Below are positions 1 to 12,065 of a stretch of 64,000 nt of DNA, piece by piece. The stretch lies in assembly GCA_047967505.1 (NCBI GenBank), contig CM106541.1; one strand, 5' to 3'. A model generated the notes under the pieces. It searched no databases. It saw only the letters and a list, made by a program, of their open reading frames with translations, and was not told the DNA's origin. Both the position numbers and the translations under genes were made by a program. Numbering within the stretch: the stretch's first letter is position 1; every line of letters starts with the position of its first letter. This stretch comes from Dipteris shenzhenensis. Taxonomy: Eukaryota; Polypodiophyta; Polypodiopsida; Gleicheniales.

Positions 1-858
1 CCTCTAATAATAGTTGCCTTTTTGTGCCATGCACAATCTACTAAACCATATGAGAATGTTGAAATCATCCTGCTCAAAGACACATGCAGATCGTCTCATG
101 CTCACATTGGCAAGTTTTTGGGATATTGTCTCTAAGATCAAAGAAATCACCAAAAGACTATTAGAATTTGAATTTTGCCTAGGGTTGCTCATAGCAATTT
201 TACTAACGTTCGATTATGATTATGACTATTGACATTCAGGTAATATGCCAGTATCTTATCCATTCGTGATACTTATCCTTGGAACTAATATTCTCGATAT
301 TATCTAGTCACCCAAGGAAGGGCCCGTTCGCTCGGATTATAACCCTTTGGGGAAGGAAGTGCACCACCTCCCTGCTCACACTATGTGTGGTTATGATAAA
401 TATATATTATATATTATCATGTAAATATTTTCAATTGCTCGTCCATTCAAAATTACTATATCGACTTACTCATGTATTCATTAGACTTTAGCTTCCAAAA
501 TATGGACATCGCGAAATCAGTAAAAAATTACCACCGCTGACATTTGCAGGGAGGATCAGGTTCTAATGAACCCTGTGTCGTGTCTCATGTCTACCATATT
601 AACCATTCGCTTTTTTCCTTAAAACTTGATAAAATCCTAAGATTCAAGTTCAATTTAAGTTAGTTACGTTCTCCAAGACAAAAAGGCTGCCTGCTGCCGC
701 AAATCTAGTTTTATGATTGACTTAGTGCTCATCACATAGATTCCTCTATTTACTTGTCTTATATTGAGATCTTCAGACGTTTTGTAATGGCAGGTTCCCT
801 CTTTGGAAACTACTTCTTGTAATACAAACAAATATTGATTTCACCCCAAAAAAAATTA

Positions 859-886
859 TGTGAGTGTGTGTGTGTGGTGTGTGTGT

Positions 887-960
<74 letters not shown>
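859..960. repeat. Compound microsatellite (GT)n-(GA)n
   Basis: A run of GT dinucleotides passes directly into a run of GA dinucleotides. The short open frames across it are products of the repeat and not genes. Confidence 0.95.
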
Positions 961-964
<4 letters not shown>

Positions 965-3712
965 TTCAATGTCCATACATATTAGAGATCAGCCATGAGT
1001 TAATCCTGATAACCATTTCCAAGTTATAGTTTAGGCATACCCACCAGTCGTGGTCCAATCCCCTTCACACGGAGTACTTGGCATTTTGCGAAAAGAGATA
1101 AAGTTGAAATTACTATCCTTGAATGCCATCATAATCACTTCAATTATGACATTAACCAGACCATGCCTCCTATAAAGAGGAATACGAGATAGCATTGTGC
1201 TATGTCGGCAGAAAATATACTAAATATTTTGCTAGGAAGATTAAGAGTTTAGTCATAAAGGGACTCAATCCCCCACCAACAAGAACATTTAAGTCCTCCT
1301 CTTAGAAAGAGTTCATGTTACAGTTTAGCACACTTGTTCTTGAGCTGTAAGACACGTATTTAAAATGCATGTATTGATAAGTCCAATTTCATATTGTGAC
1401 AGTGGTTAAAAGCTTTGATAACACCGTTAAACTTCTTTTTGTAGTCATCATATTGCGACTCATCATTGGATATGATTTTACCAATGACTCTAGAGAGCTT
1501 CTATATGGTGCACCAAAAGGGCATTTTTTGAAGACTTTGCTAAAAGTTCCCAAATATGGCACGAGTCTGTAATGCTTAATTGGATCAATAGAAGTTGTTG
1601 GTTTTTTGGATCTAGGGAAAGTAAACATCCATCATGCTATTGGATGAACTTATGAATTTCCTTGCAAGATATAATGGATAGAAATCCTTGGACTCTAATG
1701 GAAGGAGTTGGTAGGGGATCCATATACCCCATTTTCATAAGATACCCATGCCATATATAGTCCTATGAAATTGGAAAAAAGGAAAAGACAAAGAAAAAGA
1801 ATGGAAAAATGTTATGGATGGCAATAGATGAGGGTTATCCTCCCTTCTCCATCCCCCATGTGTGTGTGCAGACATTTCAAGACAAACATTTTCCATGTTA
1901 ATCCTTTCTTTAAAGCAGCAAGATAAATTTTATAAAGAAGGGATAACACAATTTTACAAAAATTGAACAACTTTTGCCATATAAATACCGAATGATATTG
2001 AAGGAGCTTCAAAGCACAGCTCCACTTGTTATTAATGTCACAACATCATAAGCCATTTACAATGGTAAACTGTGTCAACCTTGGGTGGTGCATCGTGTGG
2101 CACCTCAACATTTGAGTCATAGGTATCCAGATGCTCCATGTGTATTCACTCTTTTTGAGCTATCATTTAACCAATTCCCCCAAGTAGGGGGTCATAAGAG
2201 AACTTCACATCATATATAGTATGGTGCCCTTTCCCAAGAAAAATGGTCAACATGCCAGTAATTCAAGAAAGAAAACTACGATCATGACATTATAGGCTTA
2301 AGTTCCTATGTGGAAGTCATAGTTGTCTTTTCTTAAATGCTTTTCTTAAATGCCTCCATATACTAAGGTAGTTGTTTCATTACCTTCATAAAGGCAAGAA
2401 GACAAAGACTTGTCTAAGTCATCCATGCTTTATACCACACACATATAACATCTCATACTAAAAGAACAATAGGATAAATTTCCCATATACGAGATGCTCC
2501 ATCGCCAATATTTTAAGGGATGGTAAGATAGATCATAAAGTAAATGTCAACAAAATGCCACATATTGATGTCTATAGAAAGTGATTTAATAAATAAAATC
2601 ACACCCTTTGTGAAGTAGATCTGAACACTCGTAATTAACCCAATTTTGCTTAGCATGCAAAGTCCTTCACCTCGTGCTGTTAATAGTGTGAGTATGCAAG
2701 CACTGATAATTGCCCATCCACAAAATGAAGCTTGTAAGCTTGTGAACTGCCTTCCATGATGTATGTCACAATTAGAAGGAGCGACTGATGTCAGAGTAAC
2801 AACTATCTACTTTAGTCCCATATTTATTAGTCATAGCAAGAGCCTTTAGTTATAAGAAACATAGCTATAAGAGCCGGTATTTAATTATGTTGAAAGGTCT
2901 TACCCTCAAAAATCCAATTATTAATTGTACTCCTAGCCTGTTGAATCCTTTGCTAGTACCAATAGGTGATGACTCAGTAGTCTATGGTGGTACCTCGCCC
3001 TTCTGCATATTCTCAATTTGGATAGTATCACGTATTGGTAGACATGTAAGAATTCCAACTTTATTATTGGCGCCAAGTGTAGAGGCGTTAGTCAATCAAA
3101 TTGGCTCTATATCAGTAGTCAATAGCATAGAATCTCCAAGAAATGCAACTACCAGTGATTATTCTCACAGTGGTAATCACAATGAAAGTGGAGACCACTA
3201 AAAGTCTTACTCAAGTATAGTCAGTGATAAAAATGCTTGTGAGTCTGATGGTATACGCTCAATCTGAGACGTACCTGTGGCTCGAAAGCTACCCACTGGT
3301 ATTGTCACCGCCTCCTACAATACGCGCTTCTTTAGTTAGCTCACCCAAGCCTTTGGAACTAAGCTGGTAATATCAGCCAGTCACGCGTGATATTTAGGTG
3401 TGCCTTCAGATCGTGGGAGAAACCTCCCAATAACTAAGAGCAGCCATTAAGCTTTGGAAGTAGACATCAAAGCCAGCACTTAGTCGATCTAGTAAAAGCA
3501 GTGAGAGTTTGACTATGAGTTTGCTGCTCCATGAAGGACGTTAGTAGCATGCTTACGTATTGGCACCAAGTCATCTACGTACACAGTTCAACACCTATTT
3601 CTACACATGGGAGGGCAACAAGATTGCCTCAAGGAGCCTATTGGATGTGGCTTAGGGCAACGAGGCGAGTCATATCAAGCTCTAGCTCAGGAGGAAGAAA
3701 GTGTGCTTTGAC
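961..3712. other. Gene-free interval
   Basis: I see no recognisable gene or element here. The longest open frame (2887-3201, +, 104 codons) has no domain I recognise and no supporting context such as splice signals or neighbouring exons, so it is not called. Confidence 0.5.
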
Positions 3713-4054
3713 CTGTCTACCCAAATGTAACTATGATGTTCTTTACACCTAGTTTGTTTGGATGGTGGCAACAGGTAAGTGGACCCTGACCTCAGAACCT
3801 GGACTACCTGAGCATTCGACATCTTTTTTCAATATTGAGTTTGTCAAACTCAATATTATTATAATTTCTTAATTTTGGTGGAAATCTTTATAAAGTCTAG
3901 TGGTTGCATTTTTCAACCTAGATGTCTCAAACATTATTTCCTTATATGTTTCCCTTTTTTTTACTTTTTATCGAATTGAAGGAATTAATTGTATGGATCA
4001 ATTATTGATGGGACTTTTTAATCTACACACACACACAGAGAAAAATTAGCCTTG

Positions 4055-4160
4055 GCTGATGCTGAGAGGAACACCCTTGACCCTACCCCTTGATCCTAAG
4101 GCCGATGCTGAGAGGAACACCCTTGACCCTACCCCTTGATCCTAAGGCTGATGCTGAGAG
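4055..4160. repeat. 46-bp tandem repeat, about 2.3 copies
   Basis: The block beginning GCTGATGCTGAGAGGAACAC repeats with a period of exactly 46 bases (starts at 4055, 4101 and 4147). The first two copies are almost identical and the third is partial. It lies inside the inverted-repeat element. Confidence 0.9.
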
Positions 4161-4243
4161 AAAAATTTTCCTTGGCTGATGCTGACTAAGGGTTCTTGAT
4201 GGGCATAATCCTTTGTATTGAAGCAACTATAGGAAAACTATGC

Positions 4244-4274
4244 ATATATATACATATAAATATAGATATGTATA

Positions 4275-4308
<34 letters not shown>
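4244..4308. repeat. (TA/TG)n microsatellite
   Basis: An ATATGTATATG stretch runs into a pure TG run immediately before the 4308 inverted arm. Confidence 0.9.
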
Positions 4309-5317
4309 GTCGGGGTCCACTTACCTTCCACCATCCAAACAAACTAGGTGTTAGAACATCATAGTTACATTTGGGTAGACAAGTAATGCTTGTTTTCCCT
4401 AGCTTGTTATCGCTTTACCTAGGAATATAGACAACCATATGGATTCTTAAGTGAAGTTTAAGTCACAAATGGAGTAAGGAGCAAAGGAGCGCATGGGTTA
4501 AGAAGGGATTAGAGAAGGTGTGGGACGATTGATGGGCTTGGTATGTGGGGTGGTTAAAAAGAAAGTGTAAAGATAAGATTTCACAGAGTACATAAAAGAA
4601 TAATTCATAGTTAGGGAAGTATTCATGTGTGTGTGAGTGTGAAGAAATAAGCATCTCTGTGTGTGAGATAAATTTACTAATCAAATTTATTGTGTGTGTG
4701 TGTGTGCGCATGTGTGGCCCACCCCCAACCCAAAGGGTAAGACCACATGGTGGGGAGTAAGCCCACCATGTGGAACTTACTCTCCACCTACTGATAATAA
4801 GTGAATAAAAGTGGGTCTATATGATAAGTGTCAAAAGGAAAAAATAATGCCAATAGTAAATGCGTAAACCACTTCTGCAAAATAGATATAAAAGTTAGTA
4901 AAAAATAAGTTGGATCACAACATGACTAGGGATTATCCATGCTAAAGAATTATCCAATGGATGTGAATTAATTGTATGGCACTAGCCCAACCAAAGGCTA
5001 GTTGGGAAATCAAAGTGTGTGTTTAGATTAAAAAGCCCCATCAATAATTGAGCCATACAATTAATTCCATCAATTGCATAAAAAGTTAAGAAAAGGGAAA
5101 CATATAAGGAAAAATTGTTTGAGACATCTAAGTTGAAAAATGCAACTAGAGTTCGCAAAAAATTCAATCAAAATTATTATTATTTAAATAATATTGAGTT
5201 TGACAAACATAATGTTGAAAAAAGATGTTGAATTCTTACGCAGTCCAGGTTCCGAGGTCGGGGTCCACTTACCTACCACCATCCAAACAAACTAGGTATT
5301 AAAACATCATAGACTAT

Positions 5318-5680
5318 AGGTGATGCAGTTAGATAGGGTTTTGGCTTTTGAGCATTATGCCAGAGTGCAAATGCGAAGGTAAGAGTTGGAGAATGAAAAA
5401 ATTAAGGAAAAGTGAATTGAAGATGGAGACTTGGTCCTCAAATACAATAGTAAACTGGATAGTACGTTTCATACTACTTTCCATAATAAATGGGAAGGTC
5501 CATTGTACATACAGAGTGGAGAAGAAATTTGAGAATGGCACTTATCAGCTGGCTGATTTAGATGGCAAAAGACATAAGAAGAGAATCAATGGTATCCATT
5601 TGAAGAAGTATTTTGCATGGTTGATGATAGCACTAAAAGAGAAAGATCATGAAGATAATGAGCTATGGCAAAAGTGATAG
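5318..5680 (+). pseudogene. Ty3/gypsy integrase C-terminal remnant
   Basis: The translated piece contains KWEGP, then YRVEKKFENGTYQL and a LKKYF end. This is the SH3-like C-terminal tail of plant Ty3/gypsy integrases, which follows the catalytic core and contacts DNA or chromatin. The first half (ELENEKIKEK..IEDGDLVLKYNSKLD) is in a different frame from the second half, with a frameshift near 5505 and an in-frame stop earlier. No integrase core, reverse transcriptase or LTR is visible beside it, so it is a truncated fossil. It directly abuts the right end of the inverted-repeat element. Confidence 0.75.
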
Positions 5681-7279
5681 AAGTGTGCAAAGTGAAGAAG
5701 AAGAGAATCTAAATATATCATCTCTTTTTGACTCACTGCTGGACATGAATGTCACACCAGAAGAAAGGGGTTGCTAGAGATGTGTGGATAAAATTGTAAA
5801 TACTTTTTTCATTTGTTGCATGCTTGTGGGTAGGCACATAGTCTGGCACACAGTCGGATAGTTTTGATTTTGGGCTCTATGAGCACCCTTCTATCAAAAG
5901 GATCTTCTTTGATGTAAAAAAAACTCTCAAGTTTATGAATGGTTTTTTGTAGGGTCTCTGTGGGAAATGATGACCCAAGGTGTGGATGCACTAGGCACTC
6001 TAGAGCATGGTATCTAGTGCAACAGTGTGTTTGTTGTGGGATGACATATGTCTTTCATGGTTGTCTTGAGTCATATGTGTATGAGGGCATGAGATCTTTT
6101 TGTCATGGGTGTCTTGTAAATCTGCTGTGTGTCGAGATTGTGTTCATCATATGTGTTAGTATGTGAGCGACTAAGCACTACATGTTGGTGGAAAGCATTT
6201 GTGTGCACTAAGTCTATGGTGTGGGCATTAATACCTTGGTATTAAGTTTGAAGGGAGGATGGGAGAGTGGTAAAAATAATGTGATGATGTGGCTCATATC
6301 AAGGAATGCATGCATGCATGTGGCTACATGAGGGAGAAGAAGAGCTTCTAGATGATGGGTTGGCATGTACATGAAGGTGAAGGTTGGGAAGCAGGTCTGG
6401 GGGCTTGCTGGAAGGATTGATAGAGAGATTGGGAACCTTCTTGTAGAGAAGGGGATCATGACTGCAGGTGAAGGAGGACCGGTGTGACACAAAGAGGAAG
6501 AGAGCTCTATGAGCAAGAGGACGATTGTGGAGACGGGAGCTTTGGTGGTCTTGGATATGGTGTGGCTAATGTGTGGGGAGGGAGAGCCTTGGAAGAGCTG
6601 TGTTACATAGTCTGTGGCACGTTCGTCATTGACACAGATGTGGCGAATGTGGAGTGCATGGTAGCAGGCTTATCTAGGGATGTTTGTGTGTCTAATCAAT
6701 CGGATATGCTGTCCAATTGAGCCTAATCATGAATGGTGTAATCTCCCTTATGCAACAACCAAGTACCAATTATGGTTTTGAATGGGTTGTGCCACATTAA
6801 TAACATGAGGGTGCCAGGACCACCAGCCCAAAAGCAAGCAAGCTTCTCTAACGAGTGGGGAACGTGCAAATTCTAAAAAATATTGAAGTACATGCTTTGA
6901 GCCTTGGGAGACTTAGTCACTACAGGCTGGCATGAAGAAACGAGCACTTGAGATAAGCAACTAATTAACAATTGAAACTCTCAATGGCTACACAAACTAC
7001 TGTGGAGGTGCAGCATAGGACATACGAGTTCTAGGAGCATGTTACCCAAGCCCTTACACTTTTCAAAGCACTAAACTCACACAAATAAGCTACTTGTAAG
7101 AATTTACTCATGGCAGGAGCTCTCAGTGCATTGGATTCCACACAAGTAAGTCAGCCCTTTTGAGACTAAGGTGCGAACTCGATGAAGGGATACTAATAAG
7201 ATGCAGAGCCACTCCACAATTTCAATTGACTTCAGGATTGAGCCGGGTAGTAGCATGAAGGCTATGATGCTTTCTTACA
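5681..7279. other. Interval without recognised genes
   Basis: Only short unsupported open frames. The last bases (ending TTTCTTACA at 7279) are probably the 3' end of the upstream copia 5' LTR, because a primer-binding site follows at once, but the LTR body does not match the element's own 3' LTR. Confidence 0.5.
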
Positions 7280-7292
7280 TGGTATCAGAGCT
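7280..7292 (+). promoter_or_regulatory. Primer-binding site (initiator Met tRNA)
   Basis: TGGTATCAGAGC is the standard complement of the 3' end of plant initiator tRNA-Met, used to prime minus-strand DNA synthesis. It directly follows an LTR-like end (TTACA). Confidence 0.9.
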
Positions 7293-7349
7293 TGGGCTCT
7301 AGCAAGAAGATTTGGTAGTGTGTTTTTGTTTGCGAGCAGATTGTGAGAG

Positions 7350-8139
7350 ATGGCCCAGCCCGCAAGATTGCGAATCCCACCGTTCGGCAAAAGCGAAAAG
7401 TTGGACGACACTAATTATCCACTCTGGAAGTTCAAGATGAAGACCATCCTAAGCGCATACGAGTTTTGGGATACTGCTACTAGGGAGGACCTGAAGCCGA
7501 TTGCGAGACCGAATCCAGCAATGCAGCACAACAGATAGTACTAACTGCAGATGAGATTCTCGCATGGACAAGAAGAAATGCAGATGCGCTGTGTTCTATT
7601 GTCTGCAATGTAAGTGATTCTATCATGGTGTTGATTCAACATGTCACCACAGTGGAGGAGGCATGGATAGTCTTGAAAAATCAGTACGAGACCACGAATC
7701 AAATGCAGATTCAGAATCTAGAGGCTCAACTCGCGAACGAGAAATTGCCTGAGTTTGAAATGGCAAAGAAGTTCATCACCAGGGTGAAGAATCTATGCGA
7801 TCAGATGACTGCGATTGGCATCACCATCACAAGCGAGAATCTAGAACGAATGTGCATACGGATTCTCCCACCAAAGTACGATTGTCTTGTTATGGCACTG
7901 AATACATAGAACAAAAACCTGCCCCTCAACTTTGAGGATTTCAGCGCAATGTTTCTGGAGGAGGAGATGCGTCAAAAGACGAGGACTGCTGGAGAAGATT
8001 CGGCTTTCTATGATGGATCAAAGAAAGGTAAGGGTAAGGACTTTGGTAACCCATCTTCTTCTGATGATAAAAAGAGAAAGAAGAAGATTAAGTGCTTCTT
8101 GCAGGGCACAAGCAGAATGAGTGCTAGAAGAAGATTGTA
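7350..8139 (+). pseudogene. Copia gag (broken)
   Basis: Capsid region of the copia polyprotein. The N-terminus contains DDTNYPLWKFKMKTIL, the conserved start of plant copia Gag (LxGxNYxxWK type). The central part (7625-7909) has the UBN2-like pattern EEAWIVLKNQYE..., F.TRVKNLCDQM and RILPPKYD. A stop near 7536 and another after 7907 split it, and the zinc-knuckle region near 8090 is out of frame. In a live element this protein forms the virus-like particle that packages the RNA. Confidence 0.85.
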
Positions 8140-9640
8140 GATGAGAAGAACAGAGTAAAGAAAGAGTCTAGCAACAGCGCACAGGCAGTACCAATAGAGT
8201 TGTTCGTAGCAATTGAGGAGATTTTCACAAAGGCAGTTCATGTACCTGTGGATGAACCTTGGATTATTGACAGTGGTGCATCGTGCCACATGACCAGTTG
8301 GAAGGATTGGTATACCTCTCTACATCCGGTAGGGAATGACATCCTGGTAGTAGTCGGCAATGATGCGAAATGTCCAGCAAAAGGAAAAGGTACGATTGCT
8401 CTCAAGTCAAATGGAGTTGTAAAACAGTTGTCCAATGTTCTTTGTGTGCCAGATATCAAGAGGAATTTGTTGTCCGTTTCTGTGATCATGGATCCGGACC
8501 TCAAAGTTCAATTCGATAAGAATGGTGCATAGATTTTGGATCTTCAAGGGAAGGTCGTTGGTAAAGGTACACGTCGCAACAACATCTATGAACTCTCAGC
8601 TTTCAGTGCTCGAGCCGATGTGAAGAACACTAAGCTATGGCATGAGAGGTTTGGTCATCTAAACCTTAGGTCTTTAAAGGAGATGCATAAAAGTGGAATG
8701 ATTGCAAACCTACCAGAAATTACAGATTTGCCCGATGTATGTGAAGCTTGCATGATGGGCAAGCAGCATCGGTAGCCCTTTCCTAAAGAGGCTAGTAGGG
8801 CAAATGCTCCTCTAGAGCTCGTTCACACGAACCTCTGTGGAAAGATGGAGACGGAAGCTTTGGGTGGTTCCTACTACTTCATGACGCTGATCGACGAGTA
8901 TAGTAGAAGGATATGGATATGCTTCTTGAAGACTAAAGATGAGGCTTTTAGTAAGTTCAAAGAATGGCATGTGATGATTGAGAAAGAAACAGGAAAGAAG
9001 GTGAAGAAGTTGAGATCAAACAGAGGTGGAGAGTTCACATCAAGTGAATTCGAAAGTGCAAAAGTCACGGGATCAAGAGGTAGAAACCCCCGCCACATAC
9101 ACCACAGCAAAATGGAGTAGCAGAGCGCAAGATGCGCATCATCTGCGAAATGGGCAGGAGTATGATGAAAGGGAAATACTTGCCAAAGACTTTCTGGGCT
9201 GAAGCATGTAACACGGTAGTTTACATTCTGAAGCATAGCTACACGAAGGCTGTGAACAGGATGACTCCACTGTAGGCCTTTTCTGGTAAGAAACCTTTAG
9301 CTGCACATTTCAGAGTTTTTGGATGTGACTGTTTTGTGCATGTCCCTGATGCTAATAGGACCAAATGGGAACCAAAGAGCCAGAAGTGTATTTTCTTGGG
9401 CTACAGTGAAGAGGCGAAGGGTCGCCGTCTCTATAACCCTGTTACTAAGAAGGTAATAGTAAGTTGCGATGTGGTCTTCTTAGAACAGCTGCATCAATTG
9501 GAGGAGGATGCTTCCTTCCCAGACAACCAGGACCAGGATATCCATCCAATACAACCACCAATAGTAGACCGAACTCCCCCAACGGTGCTTGGGAGGATTC
9601 AAGATAAAGAAGAGGAAGAAGAGCCTGCAGAACCATAATG
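8140..9640 (+). pseudogene. Copia protease-integrase (broken)
   Basis: Protease: WIIDSGASCHMTS near 8260 carries the DSGA catalytic motif. GAG-pre-integrase zinc finger: LWHERFGHLN ... CEACMMGKQHR (8637-8774). Integrase core: the first Asp is in LIDEYSRR (8890). The second catalytic Asp is replaced by Asn (LRSNRGGEF, where LRSDRGGEF is expected), and a frameshift near 9060 precedes the NG.AERKMR segment with the Glu. Stops near 8530, 8774 and 9273 interrupt the frame. The FLGYSEEAKGRRLYNP block (about 9395) is the usual linker before reverse transcriptase. It cannot encode an active integrase. Confidence 0.9.
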
Positions 9641-10760
9641 GCAACGGCCATTCCTGAAGTGGGTAAAGCAGGTTTTGGATGGCAGAGAACCTCCAGCAAT
9701 TGAGGAGGAACCATCCAAACACCGCCAGTCCAAGAGATTAGAGGAGCAAAGAAGGGCGCATGAACACTTGGTCAACTACGCTTTGATGATAGAGGTGATC
9801 CGTGCTGAAGAACCCGTGTCTTGAAGAGGCACAGGGCGATGATAGGTGGATGGAGGCTATGCAGTCGGAGTATGGCTCCATAATGAAGAACAACACTTGG
9901 GACCTTGTGAATCGACCACCAAAATGCAAGGTCATCGACACCAAGTGGGTGTACAAGACCAAGTACAAGTCCGATGGCACGTTGGATAAGTACAAGGCTC
10001 GGCTCATGGCAAAAGGATTCCATGGTTTTGATTATCAGGATACTTTTGCTTCCACAACTCGACTAACCACAATTCGCAGTGTTTTGGCTTTAGCAGCACA
10101 GGGAAGTTGGCCCATGTTTCAGATGGATGTAAAATCCGCCTTTCTAAATGGAGATCTCAAGGAGGAGGTATACGTGGAACAACCACCAGGTTTTGTGATC
10201 CCCAGTTCCAAAGGTAAAGTCTGTAAACTGAAGAAGGCACTTTATGGGCTGAAACAGACCCCACGAGCATGGTACCAGTGGATTGATGCCTACTTTATGC
10301 AAAATGGGTTCAAGAGGAGCCCATTTGATGCAAATTTGTATATCTTTAGAGAAGGAGGCAGGTGTATGATCGTGGTCCTTTATGTGGACGACCTTGTCAT
10401 AACAGGGAACCATGAAGAGAAGATCTCGCAGACAAAGCATTTGCTAGGGAGAGAGTTTGAAATGATAGACCTCGATGCATTTTGGTTTGGGGATTGAAGT
10501 TTGGCAAGAGCCAAAATAGTTCTTCATCTCACAACTGAAGTATGCTAGAGAGATATTGAAGGCATTTGGCATGGCTGAGTGCAAGACAGCTGGCACCCCT
10601 ATGGAGGTTGACGTGAAGCTCTCAAACGAGGATTCATCACCAATGGTGGACGAAGCGAAGTACAGAAGGATTGTGGGCAGTTTGATTTACTTGTGCAACA
10701 TGCGGCCGGACATTAGCTTTGCGACTAGTGTACTAAGTAGGTTTTCCAATAAGCCCCGGG
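9641..10760 (+). pseudogene. Copia reverse transcriptase (nearly intact core)
   Basis: A continuous 231-codon stretch (9802-10497) covers most of the RVT_2 domain: [70 protein letters not shown] and the catalytic YVDDLVITG box. The usual GKGF.Q.G.DY.ETFAPV segment is altered (DYQDTFASTTRL), and a frameshift near 10490 separates it from the end of the domain (KAFGMAECK..., 10556-10771). It would copy element RNA into DNA in an intact relative. Confidence 0.9.
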
Positions 10761-10762
10761 AG

Positions 10763-11317
10763 AACCATTAGAGGGTAGGGATGCGGGTGCTGAAATACAT
10801 CAAAGGCACACTTGATTATGGCATCACCTATACCAAGGGCAACATCTTGATCGGATTCTGTGACTCGGATTGGGCAGGAGACGTGGACAGCAAGAGATCA
10901 GTGACAGGTTACTGTTTCTCACTTGGATCTGGAGCTGTGTCATGGGTCAGCAAGAAGCAACCTACAGTTGCTCTTTCTTTTACCGAGGCTGAGTACAAAT
11001 CAGCATGTTTTGCTTCTTGTGAGGTAGTGTGGTTGAGGAGGATTTTAGGGGACATGGGTGCAGTCCAGAACAAGCCTACGCAGTTATCATGTGACAATCA
11101 GAGTTGCATGGTGATTGCAAAGAACCCTGTGTTCCACGCTCGCACAAAACACATTGAGATTCAATATCACTTTGTACGTGAGCTCATCATGGATGGAGAG
11201 ATTGACTTGGTGTACTGTCCGACTACAGAGAATGCTGCGGACATCTTCACGAAGGCTCTTGGAAAAGACTTGCTGGAGAGGCATCTTCATCGACTTGGCA
11301 TTGGACCGAAAAAGTAA
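10763..11317 (+). pseudogene. Copia RNase H
   Basis: 178 codons open to a stop six residues after GIGPKK, the normal C-terminus of this lineage. Visible catalytic motifs are CDSDWAGD, SFTEAEYKSA and SCDNQSCM, followed by [17 protein letters not shown] and [11 protein letters not shown] stop at 10769 separates it from the reverse transcriptase. This is the best preserved part of the element, and the catalytic acids (D, E, D) are all present. Confidence 0.9.
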
Positions 11318-11347
11318 GTTCACTTGCGGGTGGACATTGAGGGGGGG

Positions 11348-12065
11348 TGTTAGATATCAATGCTCCACTCTCGTGTAACTATGCGGGAACCAGCTAACTC
11401 TACTTGTAAGCCCCCCATATGAGGAGAAGGCATTTGAGTAGCTCAGTTATCCGGTAGGTCCTGGTTTGGACACCAGATGGGGGCCATGTGTGGCCTGATG
11501 GCTAGACGGTTTCAGATAGAGTTGGCACACTGCCAACTAGGCTACATGCAAGTGCGGGAAGACATCCCATGACTGACCGCACTGAGGGTAGACGGAGCAT
11601 TTCCCAAGGCAGCCCACTCTCGGGTTGCGAGGCCCGTTTGGAGCCCCAGATGATCCCGGATGGCTTTGGGCCGAACGGAGACCGTAGATTAGTTGCTCAC
11701 TTTTGTGCCACGGTTCTATCATGTGGACGGTGGCCTATTTTGAGACCCCAGTCGGCCGTTTTGGGCGGATTGGGTCAGTCACCCAATTGGGTCTAACCAA
11801 CTATGACTATATAAGAGCAAGCCCACGAAGCCCATTTTATCATTGGCTACAACAACCCTAATTCCTTAGCATCCAGCCTTCATCCTCTATTGTTTCTAGC
11901 ATGCCATCGAAGCTTCACACAGGAGCACACGGCTGGGAGGCAGTGCCATCTATTGTATCAGTTTTACAGTAATCAAATGTTTGATTCTCCATACTATCTG
12001 TTGTTCTCTCTTGCATACGAGATCCTGTTATCTGTTGAGCACATATGTTGTATTGTTTTCTTACA
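11348..12065 (+). repeat. Copia 3' LTR
   Basis: It starts TGTTAGATAT just after the polypurine tract and probably ends ...TTTTCTTACA (TG...CA), about 718 bases. A TATA box (CTATATAAG, about 11808) and a T-rich stretch near 12115 are compatible with U3-R-U5 organisation. The right boundary is inferred from the same TTTCTTACA end that precedes the primer-binding site at 7280. Confidence 0.6.

Larger units (their letters stand above)
3713..5316. repeat. Three-armed inverted repeat, MITE-like
   Basis: The arm starting near 3713 (shared core CTAGTTTGTTTGGATGGTGG, then a GTAAGTGGACC stretch) recurs inverted at about 4308-4382 and again inverted at about 5253-5316. The 3735-4035 arm pairs with 5000-5312 over roughly 300 bases, including the TCAATATTGAGTTTG and AATTAATTGTATGG blocks. 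The 3713 and 4382 arms share about 22 further outer bases, so an inner foldback (3713-4382) sits inside, or was copied into, a larger inverted pair. No transposase frame lies between the arms. It could be a non-autonomous terminal-inverted-repeat element; I could not identify a target-site duplication. Confidence 0.7.
7280..12065 (+). mobile_element. Ty1/copia retrotransposon, decayed
   Basis: The element runs from a primer-binding site (TGGTATCAGAGC, complementary to initiator-Met tRNA, 7280) through gag, protease, integrase, reverse transcriptase and RNase H in canonical copia order. It ends at a G-rich polypurine tract (11337-11347) and a 3' LTR starting TGTTAGATAT. Many in-frame stops and several frameshifts break the polyprotein, so it is not autonomous. 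The 5' LTR upstream of the primer-binding site does not resemble the 3' LTR beyond its last ~9 bases, which points to replacement, recombination or strong divergence on that side. It belongs to the same lineage as the copia element at 53.3-59.1 kb, judging by similar gag and RNase H. Confidence 0.9.

Noticed and set aside
773-1029. ORFs over the (GT)n(GA)n tract
   Set aside because: Dinucleotide repeats give unbroken frames without coding meaning. The same holds for 13386-13775, 43000-44300 and 50160-50300.
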